From DATDAH01 sp963792205 (GTDB lineage Bacteria; Actinomycetota; Acidimicrobiia; Acidimicrobiales; DATDAH01): DNA of 64,000 nt. Position 1 is the stretch's first letter. Every line of letters starts with the position of its first letter. Made by a program: the position numbers and the translations under genes. Shown in pieces: positions 51,581 to 59,912 of this stretch. Under the pieces are notes generated by a model. The model was given only the letters and a program-made list of their open reading frames with translations, made no database searches and had not been told where the DNA came from. Location: assembly GCA_963792205.1 (NCBI GenBank), contig CAWBVI010000002.1, forward strand, positions 992,001 through 1,056,000. Direction: 5' to 3'.

Positions 51581-52785
51581 CCGCGGGGGACTTCCGTCAG
51601 GCGGCCGTCCTCGTGGCGCACGAGGAGGGCATCGCAGGTCGGTCCCTGGCGGCGGTCGAGACCGGTCGCCCCGGCGTAGTGCCCCGCCGGATCCGCCGTG
51701 ATCGCCGCGTCGGGGTCCCACGCAGAGAAGCGCCAGACGTCGCCGACGAGTGGTTGCAGGAGCGCAACCGTGTCGCGGCCGTCGCAGTCCCAGTCGCCGA
51801 GCTCGACGGCATCGCCGGGACGGCCGAGCCGGTACCGCGTCCCGGCGACCTCGATCCAGCCGGGACCCTGCCGCACACCCTCGGGGCAGCCGTCGCCGTC
51901 GACGTCGGCGAGCCGCCCGGTGACCGCAGGACAGGCGGTGTCAGGCGGGGCCGTCGGTGAGGGGCTGGTCGCCGCCGGCGAGGTGTCGCCGGTGGTCCCC
52001 AGCAGGCCGAGGACCGCGAGCGCCAGCCCGGTCGTACCCAGCACGGCGACGCGGCCCGGCGGTCGGAGCCGGCGGGGACCCTCGCGCCGATGACGTCGCG
52101 TGTGCACGGCGACGAGGTCGCGGAGGGCCTCGATCCGGCCAGGCGCGGACCGGTCCGGCTCGGTCCGCCCGGGCGGCGGGTGGCCGGCGGCTTCGTGGAC
52201 GGCGTGGGCCAGAGCCCGGGCCGCGGGTCGCCGTCCCGGCTCGTCGGCAGTCGCCTGGTCGGCGAGGGTGAGCAGCGCACGGTGCCGGTAGCCGTTCCAG
52301 GGCACCCGCCGCCAGATCCGTCGGTCTGGGATCGGCTCCTCCTCGACCTCCGGGTCGAGCAGCGAACGGAGGACCGCGCCGATGCCGTGGACGTCGTCGG
52401 CCGGCGTGCCGTCGGCGGATGCGAATCCGCACAAGACGGTGCGGTCGCCGGCGAGGAGCACGTGCTCGGGCCGTAGGGCACCGTGGACCAGCCCGCGGGC
52501 GTGGAGGTCGGCCACCGTGCTGGCCAGGTCGGCCACCAGGTCGGCGGCCCGGTCGGTGGTGAGCGGTCCGCAACTGGCCAGGGTTCGGGGACCGACGTAC
52601 TCGGTCACGAGCTCCGGACCGTCCTCGGTGTCGCGGAGCTCGATGAAGCGCACGACCCCGGGGTGATCGATGGCGGACAGCCGAACGGCTTCGTCCCGGA
52701 CCCGGTCGATCCCCGCCGGGGAGGTGGCCCGCTTGCAGGCCAGCGTGCGGGCGCCGAGCCGTTCGATGCGCACGTGCGTGCTCAT
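51577..52785 (-). CDS. Membrane pseudokinase with extracellular calcium-type repeats
   Basis: 402 residues. Residues 1-200 have a Ser/Thr-kinase fold: the strand-3 Lys in LACKRAT, VTEYVGPRTL at the hinge, but HGALRPEHVLL replaces HRDLKPxN and LCGFAS replaces DFG, so both catalytic Asp residues are missing. One transmembrane helix (about 248-268), then an extracellular region with two DxDxDG-type loops (ADVDGDGCPEG, GDWDCDGRD), like FG-GAP/VCBS repeats. It overlaps both neighbours by 4 nt in the tad operon. Probably a scaffold or sensor rather than an enzyme. Confidence 0.75.
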   Translation of the reverse strand: MSTHVRIERLGARTLACKRATSPAGIDRVRDEAVRLSAIDHPGVVRFIELRDTEDGPELVTEYVGPRTLASCGPLTTDRAADLVADLASTVADLHARGLVHGALRPEHVLLAGDRTVLCGFASADGTPADDVHGIGAVLRSLLDPEVEEEPIPDRRIWRRVPWNGYRHRALLTLADQATADEPGRRPAARALAHAVHEAAGHPPPGRTEPDRSAPGRIEALRDLVAVHTRRHRREGPRRLRPPGRVAVLGTTGLALAVLGLLGTTGDTSPAATSPSPTAPPDTACPAVTGRLADVDGDGCPEGVRQGPGWIEVAGTRYRLGRPGDAVELGDWDCDGRDTVALLQPLVGDVWRFSAWDPDAAITADPAGHYAGATGLDRRQGPTCDALLVRHEDGRLTEVPRG

Positions 52786-53210
52786 CGCAGGTGCGCGGTG
52801 GCGGACGCCTCGGCCTGGACTGCGGCGGCATCCGGGGCGTGCGGCAGCGCTCGGGCGAAGGGCAGCGAGACGGAGGCGCGGAGGCGCAGGCGGACCGTGC
52901 GGGGGTCGACGACGGTGGCCTCGGCCCGAACCCCCAAGAGCAGTGGCGAGTGCCGCACGCGGACGGCAGTGGCGACCAGGGTCCGTACGAGATCGGGGTC
53001 CAGGCGGTAGGTGCCGGCGCGACGGAGCTCGGCCTCGTCCACGCCGAGCGTGGTCACGTCGTTGGCCGTTGCCGCGGCGAGATCATCGAGGTCGCGCTGG
53101 GCCAGGTGGAGTCGGGCGAGGTCGACCGTCACCGCGGCAAGCACCACGATCACGAGCAGGGCGGCCGGGAAGAGCAGCAGGGTGCTGCCCCGGTCGTCGG
53201 ACGCGATCAC
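52782..53210 (-). CDS. TadG/TadE-like pseudopilin-type protein
   Basis: 142 residues. N-terminal hydrophobic helix with a prepilin-like lead (DDRGSTLLLFPAALLVIVVL), an AVTVDLARLHLAQRDLDDLA helix typical of TadG-type proteins, and a beta-rich C-terminus (VRAEATVVDPRTVRLRLRAS). GTG 53210 overlaps the previous stop. Likely a minor pilin or assembly component. Confidence 0.72.
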   Translation of the reverse strand: MIASDDRGSTLLLFPAALLVIVVLAAVTVDLARLHLAQRDLDDLAAATANDVTTLGVDEAELRRAGTYRLDPDLVRTLVATAVRVRHSPLLLGVRAEATVVDPRTVRLRLRASVSLPFARALPHAPDAAAVQAEASATAHLR

Positions 53211-53653
53211 GGCGATGCCGCGCAGACGGCGAGGCCCGGGAGGCCGTCACGATACGGATCGACGATCTCGCGGTGTTCGGACCGCACCCGCGTCGAAGGC
53301 CGGTCGGTGCGCCACGGCACGCCGATCGAGGGGACGGTCGTGGTGGCCTCGAGCCGGGCGACCCGACATCGGTGGAACCCGGGCCCGAGCACCCGGACCC
53401 GGAGGGCATGCCCGGCACCGTCCTCCACCTCGTCGACCGCCGACTCTGCGGCGCGCACGGCCGGTGCGGCGCCGTCGGCCTCGACGTAGGCCCGGGCCGC
53501 CTCCCGTGCTGCCCCGGCGGTGACGAACTTGGCATCGACCACCGCCCAGGTGTGCGCGACGACGAGGCAGCCGACCAGGAGGACGAGGAGGCCGAATGGC
53601 ACCGCCTCGATGCCGGCGACCTGTCCGGCGTCGCCTCGCAACCGGGTCGTCAT
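53207..53653 (-). CDS. TadE-like minor pilin
   Basis: 148 residues from ATG 53653, overlapping the upstream stop. It has a TadE-type lead GDAGQVAGIEAVPFGLLVLL with the conserved Glu after the processing region, then AVVDAKFVTAGAAREAARAY, the usual TadE helix, and a variable C-terminal domain ending in CAASP. A longer start at 53668 is possible. Confidence 0.75.
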   Translation of the reverse strand: MTTRLRGDAGQVAGIEAVPFGLLVLLVGCLVVAHTWAVVDAKFVTAGAAREAARAYVEADGAAPAVRAAESAVDEVEDGAGHALRVRVLGPGFHRCRVARLEATTTVPSIGVPWRTDRPSTRVRSEHREIVDPYRDGLPGLAVCAASP

Positions 53654-54003
53654 CGCGGGTGCTCCCAACGTGCCGTCGCTCCGCGCCGGATGGTCGGGGT
53701 GAGGCCGGGCACCGGCGGCGAGGGGACGACGACGAGCAGCCGGACCGATGCCTCGTCGCTCTCCCAGACGACCTGGGCGCCATCGCCCAGGACGGCCGCG
53801 ATGTGCGCTTCGGCTCGGGCCCGGGCGGTGGGATCGTCGGGTCCGGCTTCGGCCACGTCGTGGACCGTTTCCGCGGCCACCACGGCGGCGAGGGTCGTCC
53901 GGTGGAGGCGGGCGAGCACGAGCACCGTGCCGAGCAGCAGGGTCAGCGCCACCGTCACGCCGATCGCGGCGCTGAGCGTGCCCGTCGCCCGATCGGTCCT
54001 CAG
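53650..54003 (-). CDS. Small TadE-like protein, probable CTG start
   Basis: About 117 residues. A hydrophobic helix GTLSAAIGVTVALTLLLGTV, then LARLHRTTLAAVVAAETVHD and a short domain ending RWEHPR. Between the pilin stop and the helix there is no ATG, GTG or TTG in frame. CTG 54003 overlaps the pilin stop as CTGA, the same 4-nt overlap used at the other junctions of this operon. Starting at the later GTG would cut the helix. Confidence 0.65.
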   Translation of the reverse strand: MRTDRATGTLSAAIGVTVALTLLLGTVLVLARLHRTTLAAVVAAETVHDVAEAGPDDPTARARAEAHIAAVLGDGAQVVWESDEASVRLLVVVPSPPVPGLTPTIRRGATARWEHPR

Positions 54004-54209
54004 CCGCCGATCTGGTTGATCTGCTCGTTGGTCTGCGCCTCGGCGTTGGCCCAGATCTGCTGGAACCCGATCCACATCAAGGCACCGAGGAACGCGACGA
54101 TCAGGACCGCGATGGCGGCAGAGATGACGCCTTCGCCGCGCTGGCCCCGCAGTCGAGGTCGTCGGTGTTGGGGTGGAGCAGCGGGTGGGGCGGCGAGAGG
54201 GACGGGCAC
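54000..54209 (-). CDS. Flp-type pilin
   Basis: 69 residues. A Pro/Ala/Arg leader, then GQRGEGVISAAIAVLIVAFL, a prepilin-like cleavage region and hydrophobic helix, and a short Gln/Asn-rich tail. GTG 54209 is preceded by a full AGGAGG at 7 nt, the best ribosome site in the operon, fitting a major structural subunit. The gene lies 23 nt after tadC. No prepilin peptidase gene is in the window. Confidence 0.75.
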   Translation of the reverse strand: MPVPLAAPPAAPPQHRRPRLRGQRGEGVISAAIAVLIVAFLGALMWIGFQQIWANAEAQTNEQINQIGG

Positions 54210-54232
54210 GATGGCACCTCCTGGTGGCCATG

Positions 54233-55117
54233 TCAGGCCCCGGCGAACAGCCGGAGCGCGTCGAGGAACGGGACGAGGAGCAGCATCGAGCCAGGGAGCA
54301 AGGTGGCGACGGTGACGGGGATCCACACCTGCTGACCTCGACGCTCGAGGGAGGCGAGCAGGTCGCGGTGGGCGTCGGCGCGGATCGCCTCCGCTTCCTG
54401 CTCGATCAGGTGATCGAGGTCGGTGGCCTCCCCGGCGAGGGCGAGCACAGCGACCAGGTGACTGACCGCCGGCGCCCGTCGGAGGTCCGCCCACTCGCGG
54501 AGGGCCGCAGCTTCGCCGATGCCCTGCTGGAGGTGTCGCGTGACCCGGCGCAGGTCGGCGGCGCAGGCGCCGCGGCCACGCTCGCCGAGATGCGCGATGG
54601 CGGAGGGGACGGATCGGCCGGCACCCAGGAGCATCGCCAGCTGCTCGGCGACCGTCGGCAGCTCCTGGACGACCTGGCGGGTCCGGGAGCGGGCAGCTCG
54701 GCTGAGGTCGTGCTCGTGCGCCGCGGCGACGGCGAGTGGGGTGCCCAGCACGAACGCACCGGCGACCGCCGGCGGGAGATCGACCGGGGCGACGGCGAGC
54801 AGGATCCCCGCTCCGGCCAGGCCGAGCACGGCATGGCTGAGCTGGCGGAAGCGGAACGCCGGGGCATCGAGCTGGCGCTGGGCGAGCACCAGGCGATCGG
54901 GCAGCGGTACCCCCACGCGTAGGAGCCGGCTGAGACGGTCGCCGACGACCAGGAGCACGACATGGAGCTGGTCCAGGCTCCGGCCGGCGCCGGTGGTGCC
55001 CGGGCCGAGGTACGGCAGGAGCCGCTGGGCGAGGCTGGCGCGGTGCAAGGGCCGGATGGTCGACACGACCAGGGCCGCACCGGCCCACAGCACGATGGCC
55101 GCTCCCCAGGCGCTCAC
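54233..55117 (-). CDS. tadC: Type II secretion F-domain protein TadC
   Basis: 294 residues. Inner-membrane platform protein: helices at about 5-22, 95-130 and 265-290 around a T2SSF cytoplasmic domain (VQELPTVAEQLAMLLGAGRS, SAIAHLGERGRGACAADLRR). GTG 55117 overlaps the tadB stop (GTGA). With TadB and TadA it forms the assembly motor. Confidence 0.85.
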   Translation of the reverse strand: MSAWGAAIVLWAGAALVVSTIRPLHRASLAQRLLPYLGPGTTGAGRSLDQLHVVLLVVGDRLSRLLRVGVPLPDRLVLAQRQLDAPAFRFRQLSHAVLGLAGAGILLAVAPVDLPPAVAGAFVLGTPLAVAAAHEHDLSRAARSRTRQVVQELPTVAEQLAMLLGAGRSVPSAIAHLGERGRGACAADLRRVTRHLQQGIGEAAALREWADLRRAPAVSHLVAVLALAGEATDLDHLIEQEAEAIRADAHRDLLASLERRGQQVWIPVTVATLLPGSMLLLVPFLDALRLFAGA

Positions 55118-55920
55118 GCGAACACCCGGGGGTCGTCGGGGAGGTGGAGGTACCGGCCGGACCAGACCCAGCAGAGCGCGACCAGGCCGGCGGCGAGCAG
55201 GCCGACCAGCTGTCCACCCGCGGACGCAAACGCCGATCTCCCGGTGCCCACGGCTTGGCCGGCGACCGCCATCCCCACGGGGACGATGACCACGAAGCGT
55301 CGGGCGAAGCGAGCCCCCGCCAGCTTGGCCACCGCCAGGTCTCGGGTGGCCAGGTCCCGTCGTCGGTCTTCGGCCAGCCGCCGCAGCCGACGACCCACGT
55401 CGGCGCCCCCGAGTTGGTGGGCGACGAGCAGCGTCTCGCACACCAGATCGGTGGACGCCTCGTCGAGGCGGGCCTTCAGCACGTCGAGGGTGAGGTCGAA
55501 GTCGCCGGAGATGCGCCAAGCCCGTTCCGTGGCCGCGAAGGCGCCGCGCAACGGCTCGGGCGTCCGCGAGCCGGCATCGAGCAGGGCCCGGGGCAGCGAC
55601 CGGCCTCCGCTCGTGGTGAGCACGCGGATCTCCTCGAGCAGGGCGGGCCAGTGGCGCCGGGCCTGCTCCCGCCGGGCCGTCGCCACCGACCGCCGGCCCG
55701 CGATCGCACACAGAGTGGCGAGCGCACCGGCGACGACCGCGGCCGGACCGCCCACGGCGAGGTAGCCGAGGACCAGCCCGAGTCCCGCGGCCCCCACGGG
55801 CAGAGCGAGGTCGGCCGTCGGCGGCCCCCGGCGTCGACGGGGCCCGGTGCGGGGCGCGGGCCGGGCCCAGAGCAGGTGAACGCCCACCGCGGCGACCACG
55901 CCGTAGAGGAGCCCCCTCAC
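55114..55920 (-). CDS. tadB: Type II secretion F-domain protein TadB
   Basis: 268 residues from GTG 55920 (GTGA overlap with tadA). T2SSF domain: HWPALLEEIRVLTTSGGRSL, PRALLDAGSRTPEPLRGAFA, flanked by membrane helices (two near 35-75, two near 205-250). Partner of TadC in the pilus/secretion platform. Confidence 0.85.
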   Translation of the reverse strand: MRGLLYGVVAAVGVHLLWARPAPRTGPRRRRGPPTADLALPVGAAGLGLVLGYLAVGGPAAVVAGALATLCAIAGRRSVATARREQARRHWPALLEEIRVLTTSGGRSLPRALLDAGSRTPEPLRGAFAATERAWRISGDFDLTLDVLKARLDEASTDLVCETLLVAHQLGGADVGRRLRRLAEDRRRDLATRDLAVAKLAGARFARRFVVIVPVGMAVAGQAVGTGRSAFASAGGQLVGLLAAGLVALCWVWSGRYLHLPDDPRVFA

Positions 55921-57197
55921 GCGGCCCGTCCGAAGTCGGCGAGGAGCGGGCGGAGGTCGAACCCCCGGGCCATGGTGCGGGCCTGCAGGCGGGTGGGGAC
56001 GAGGCCTGACCAACGCAACGGCACTTCCGGGCCGTCGCGGGTGAGCACCGGCGTGGTGGTGAACCGCCCGCTTTCTCCGGAGGTGGTGTCCTCGACGGCG
56101 AGGACCTCGCTCAGCCGGAGACCGTCCGGCGTCCGGATGCAGTGGACCACCGCGTCCACCGCGTCGGCCACCAGGTTGGTGAGCGTGGAGGCGGACAGGT
56201 TGGTCGCCTCATCCGCGAGGTGGCAGATGAACCGGAGCCGGTTCAGGGCCTGCGCCGCCGAACCGGCGTGAACGGTGGTGTACCCGGCGACGCCCGAGGA
56301 GAGGGTGAGCAGCAACGGCAGTGCCTCACGGTCACGGACCTCGCCGACGATCGCGACATCGGGTGCCATGCGGAGGAACGCCGCGACCAGGCGGCGGAGG
56401 TCGATCTCGGGGCGGTCCGGGCGCGGCCCGCGGGTCTGCATGCCCGCGACGTTGGCCAGGGGGACATCGGCCTCGAACACCTCTTCCGCGACGACGACCC
56501 GACACCGGGGGTCCAGTTCGGCGGCGCAGCACGTGAGCAAGGTGGTCTTGCCGGCTCCCGGACGGCCGGAGACCAGGAGGGTCGTGCCGGCGCGCACCAG
56601 CCCGGCCAGCAGGTCGGCGGTCCGAGCGTCCAACATCGCCGTGCCCACCAACTCGTCCAGCCGCCGGTACCGGACGCCGGTGAACTTGCGGATGTTGACC
56701 ATCGTGTGGCCACCGCGGCTCAGGTCCCGGTGCACGATGTGCAGCCGAGCGCCGTCACGGAGTTGAGCGTCCTGCAGGCCGAGCGTGGGATCGAGCTTCC
56801 GGTGCGCACCCGGGGCATCGTCGAGGATCCTCGTCAGCACCCGGCACACGTGGTCGTCGTCGTGGAAGACGTCGTCGTGGGGGCCGTCCGCCCCCCGGTG
56901 CCGCTTCACGAACAGCGCGTCGGGGGCGTTCACCATGATCTCCCAGACGTCGTCGTCGGCCAAGAGGGGATCGAGAGGGCCGTAGCCGACGAGGTTCCGC
57001 AGCGCCCGATCGACGAGACCGTCGTCCAGACCGACACTCCGGCGGCCGTCCCGCACATCGGTGTTCCAGGCCTCGACGGCATCGGCGACCAGACGCCGGA
57101 GCTGGAGCACGCCCGTCTCCGCCGTCAGGTCGAGCGCCAGCTCGTCCGCTCCCTGCTGCGCCCGTCGTTCGATCTCGGCCAAGGGCGACCGGTTCAC
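55917..57197 (-). CDS. tadA: Tad secretion ATPase TadA (CpaF)
   Basis: 426 residues from GTG 57197. VirB11/CpaF ATPase: N-terminal domain with LVGYGPLDPLLADDDVWEIM, Walker A SGRPGAGKTTLL, the Asp box AEEVFEAD, Walker B DVAIVGEVRDREAL, then GYTTVHAGSAAQALNRLRF with the His box. Powers pilin polymerisation. Overlaps both neighbours by 4 nt. Confidence 0.92.
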   Translation of the reverse strand: MNRSPLAEIERRAQQGADELALDLTAETGVLQLRRLVADAVEAWNTDVRDGRRSVGLDDGLVDRALRNLVGYGPLDPLLADDDVWEIMVNAPDALFVKRHRGADGPHDDVFHDDDHVCRVLTRILDDAPGAHRKLDPTLGLQDAQLRDGARLHIVHRDLSRGGHTMVNIRKFTGVRYRRLDELVGTAMLDARTADLLAGLVRAGTTLLVSGRPGAGKTTLLTCCAAELDPRCRVVVAEEVFEADVPLANVAGMQTRGPRPDRPEIDLRRLVAAFLRMAPDVAIVGEVRDREALPLLLTLSSGVAGYTTVHAGSAAQALNRLRFICHLADEATNLSASTLTNLVADAVDAVVHCIRTPDGLRLSEVLAVEDTTSGESGRFTTTPVLTRDGPEVPLRWSGLVPTRLQARTMARGFDLRPLLADFGRAA

Positions 57198-58360
57198 CGG
57201 TCGACCGCCTGGACCGCGGTCGCCACCGACCGCACGAGTCGCCCGGGGAGTGGGCGTCCGTCGCGAACGCACGCCTCCACCCGTGGTTCGTGGGCGATGC
57301 CGACCGGGGTGGGCCAGTCCCCGTCATCGAGGGCGCGGAGCAGCCGAGCGGCCGCGGCCGTGGTCAGCGCCTGCCGAGGTCGTCGACCTGGGAGCTGGTT
57401 GAGGACCGGACGAACCCGACGCGGCTCCACGCCGTGCCGCCCGAGCTCGACCAGCGTCCGGACCAACCGGTGGACGCCGGTCGTGGAGCCACGACCGACG
57501 ACCACGACGACCCCGGCCTGCGCGATGGAGGACCGGGTGAGCCCGTTGCGGTCCTCGAGGTCGGCCGAACCGGTGTCGGCCCGTCCGTCCAGATCAGGGC
57601 TGAGGTCGGCGACGACGGTGCCGTGACGACGGAGGACCCGCACGACGCGATCGGCGAGGTGGGCATCGAGGGCGGTCCACTCCTGACGCCGCCGTAGGCC
57701 GCGGAGCAGCAGATAGCCGCCGGTTTGCGAGCTCAGCGGCGGGGCGACGTCGTCGTCCGGCCGGTGGCGGAGGACCTCGGCGAGCTCGAAGAGGCCGTCA
57801 CCGTCCGGGGCGGCGGCATGGCGCACGTGTTGATCGGCCTCGAGGGCGAAATCGGCCAGGACCGTCGGGCCCGCCCGACCGAGCGCCGTGGCCAACGCCT
57901 GGGCGATGGTCGAGCTGCCCGCGCCGCCGGGACCGGTCACCGCGATCAGGTCGCCGAGCACGTCGACTCGCGATCCGTCGGGTTCGGTGACGGCCGTCGG
58001 GCGCCGCGCCCGGCGATGCGTGCGCAGCACGGTGTCCAGGGCGTCGGCGTCGAAGTCGGCGGGCAGGACGGCGTCGGCATCGAGGCGCGCGGCCGTGGCG
58101 CCCAGCGCGGGCCCGTCGACGACGGCGAGTGCGGTGCCGGCGGCCCGGACCGCGTCGGCCAGCGACCGGTCGACCCCAGGGAGCCCGAGATCGACGACGG
58201 CCAGGTCCACGACGGTCGTGGTGATGAGACTGCGGAGCTCCTCGGCGGAGACGCAGGTGGTCGCTTCGAGCGGAAGGGTGGCCGTCGATCCCCACCGGGC
58301 GATCGCGCGGGGCCACGATGGCCCCGGGTGGCCGAGCGTGGCGACCCGGGCGCGCATCAT
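57194..58360 (-). CDS. tadZ: TadZ/CpaE-like MinD-type localisation protein
   Basis: 388 residues. An N-terminal receiver-like domain (LITTTVVDLAVVDLGLPGVD) and a C-terminal MinD/ParA-like domain whose P-loop is degenerate: LIAVTGPGGAGSSTIAQALA in place of KGGxGKT, followed by VVVVGRGSTTGVHRLVRTL. It targets the Tad machine to a cell pole in relatives. ATG 58360 overlaps the cpaB stop (ATGA). Confidence 0.82.
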   Translation of the reverse strand: MMRARVATLGHPGPSWPRAIARWGSTATLPLEATTCVSAEELRSLITTTVVDLAVVDLGLPGVDRSLADAVRAAGTALAVVDGPALGATAARLDADAVLPADFDADALDTVLRTHRRARRPTAVTEPDGSRVDVLGDLIAVTGPGGAGSSTIAQALATALGRAGPTVLADFALEADQHVRHAAAPDGDGLFELAEVLRHRPDDDVAPPLSSQTGGYLLLRGLRRRQEWTALDAHLADRVVRVLRRHGTVVADLSPDLDGRADTGSADLEDRNGLTRSSIAQAGVVVVVGRGSTTGVHRLVRTLVELGRHGVEPRRVRPVLNQLPGRRPRQALTTAAAARLLRALDDGDWPTPVGIAHEPRVEACVRDGRPLPGRLVRSVATAVQAVDR

Positions 58361-59004
58361 GTGAGGACCTCGGCACCGGTTCGGGCCACGGTGACCTGAC
58401 CTTCGTCGACCGCCTGCACGAGATCGAGGAGCTCGCCGGGGTCGCGCAACCGCACGGTGAGGAGCACGGGACCCGAGTCATCGATCAGGCGGTCTCCGCC
58501 GGTGGCGACCGTCGTGACCAGGGCGTCACGGGCGACCAGGCGGGGGCTGCTCGTGGCGAAGGTGGCAACCAGGTCGACGACCTCGCCCGGCCGGATCGCG
58601 CCGCCGAGGGCTCGGTCCGCGGTGACGGCGAAGGACAGCTCGACGCCCTCGAACGCGGCGTCGGTCACTGGCAGGACGTGCCCGAGCTGAACCAGCTCGC
58701 CGGGGGCGAGGGGGGCCAGCGTGACGGCGCCGGCGAGCACGTCCCGGTCCGTGAAGGCGCGCTCGGCGGTGCGCTGGGGAAGCTCGGCCGGCTGCAGTTC
58801 CAGCGCGTCGGGGTCGAGCACCGCGCCGGGAGCGATCGTGTGCCGGGCGACCACGTAGCGGGTGGTCGGGGGATCGTCGGCGTGGGCGTAGGCCTGGCTG
58901 ACCCCCAGGAGGGCGAGGGCGACGAGGAGGCCGCCGAGGACGGCCCGGACGGTCGTCGAACCACCGGGAAGGTGCAAAGGGAAAGAGACACCCCGAAACG
59001 ACAC
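58357..59004 (-). CDS. cpaB: CpaB/RcpC-like SAF-domain protein
   Basis: 215 residues. One N-terminal helix (about 19-40), then a SAF domain (YVVARHTIAPGAVLDPDALE) and a C-terminal RcpC-like domain (LGGAIRPGEVVDLVATFA). Periplasm-side component of Tad pili. First gene of the operon; GTG 59004 is 8 nt from a consensus -10, so the message is probably leaderless. Confidence 0.85.
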   Translation of the reverse strand: MSFRGVSFPLHLPGGSTTVRAVLGGLLVALALLGVSQAYAHADDPPTTRYVVARHTIAPGAVLDPDALELQPAELPQRTAERAFTDRDVLAGAVTLAPLAPGELVQLGHVLPVTDAAFEGVELSFAVTADRALGGAIRPGEVVDLVATFATSSPRLVARDALVTTVATGGDRLIDDSGPVLLTVRLRDPGELLDLVQAVDEGQVTVARTGAEVLT

Positions 59005-59041
59005 TAAAGCAGATCTTAGATAGCCAAACGCGGTGTTTCAA
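59005..59041 (-). promoter_or_regulatory. Promoter of the tad operon
   Basis: Minus strand: TTGAAA (complement of 59036-59041), a 17-nt spacer, TAAGAT (complement of 59013-59018), then 8 nt to GTG 59004. The closest match to a vegetative sigma-70 promoter in the window, in a locally AT-richer patch. Confidence 0.75.
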
Positions 59042-59113
59042 GTCCCTTCAGCCCTTCTCGTGACTACGGGGGCCATCCGCGTTCCTGTCACCCCCTGCGG
59101 CTACGGTCGCGGC

Positions 59114-59365
59114 ATGGCTTCGGAGATCGAGTGGCTGAGCACGGCCGAGGCGGCCGGGCGCCTGGGGATCACGCCCCGCACGCTCTACCGCTTCCTCGAC
59201 GAGGGCCAGCTCCCGGGGTACCGGTTCGGGCGGGTCATCCGCCTGCAGGCGACCGACGTGGAGGCGTTCATCGAGCGCAGCCGGATCGAGCCCGGCACGC
59301 TCGAGCACCTCTACCCGGACCCCTCCCCGGCCCGTAGCGCGACCACGGCGGACGACGACGCGTAG
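59114..59365 (+). CDS. Small helix-turn-helix (excisionase/MerR-like) DNA-binding protein
   Basis: 83 residues. IEWLSTAEAAGRLGITPRTL, then YRFLDEGQLPGYRFGRVIRL and VEAFIERSRIEPGTL, the HTH_17 pattern shared with excisionases and BldC-like regulators. ATG 59114 lies 6 nt after TACGGT (59102-59107). No integrase is nearby, so a chromosomal regulator is likelier than a phage gene. Its 3' end overlaps the next, convergent gene by 55 nt. Confidence 0.85.
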   Translation: MASEIEWLSTAEAAGRLGITPRTLYRFLDEGQLPGYRFGRVIRLQATDVEAFIERSRIEPGTLEHLYPDPSPARSATTADDDA

Positions 59366-59850
59366 ACCGGCCCGGTGCCGCCGTCGGGCACCACGGTGAG
59401 GACGTCGATGCCGGCGGCCTCCAGCCGCCCGACGAGGATCGTCCCCGACGCCAGGACGAGCGTGACGGCCTCGCCCGCCAGCCGGCTGAGGAGCTCGTCG
59501 AAGCTGCGCTCCACCCGTTCGACCCCGACGGCCCCCGTGCCCTCCTGGGCCCCGGTGGCCTCGACCCACTCGATCGCCGAGTAGCGGAGGGCGCACCATC
59601 GGTCGCGGACGACGAGGCGGACGTGGTCCGGGCCCAGCTCGGCCACCGACCCGTGCGGAGAACCAGCGGGGCCGTGGACCTGCACCGTCGCCCCGGCGTG
59701 GGCCAGCCGCTCGAGGATCGTCGCCAGGGTCGCCTCCTCGGCGCCCAAGCGGTCCCAATGGGCGCGGTGGCGGCGGGACTCGGCCGCCTGCTCGACGCGG
59801 GCCTCGCGGGCGAGCGCCCGCAGCGGGTCGGCCGGATCGGTCTCGGACAC
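59311..59850 (-). CDS. Conserved-type hypothetical protein
   Basis: 179 residues, soluble, no recognised family. The N-terminal 35 residues are helical and charged. The rest alternates short beta strands and looks like two similar small barrels (ERLAHAGATVQVHGPAGSPH; SRLAGEAVTLVLASGTILVG), possibly an internal duplication of an LSm-like fold. GTG 59850 has TACGGT 8 nt upstream. Found between the HTH gene and phoH. Confidence 0.6.
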   Translation of the reverse strand: MSETDPADPLRALAREARVEQAAESRRHRAHWDRLGAEEATLATILERLAHAGATVQVHGPAGSPHGSVAELGPDHVRLVVRDRWCALRYSAIEWVEATGAQEGTGAVGVERVERSFDELLSRLAGEAVTLVLASGTILVGRLEAAGIDVLTVVPDGGTGPVYASSSAVVALRAGEGSG

Positions 59851-59912
59851 CGGCCGGGACCGTAGATCTCACGGAGTCGGCCCGTCAGGGGGCGGTACGC
59901 TCGCCGGGACCG

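Noticed and set aside
59114..59365. Excisionase of an integrated element
   Set aside because: The protein is excisionase-like, but no integrase, attachment repeat or phage gene is nearby; the surroundings are core operons.
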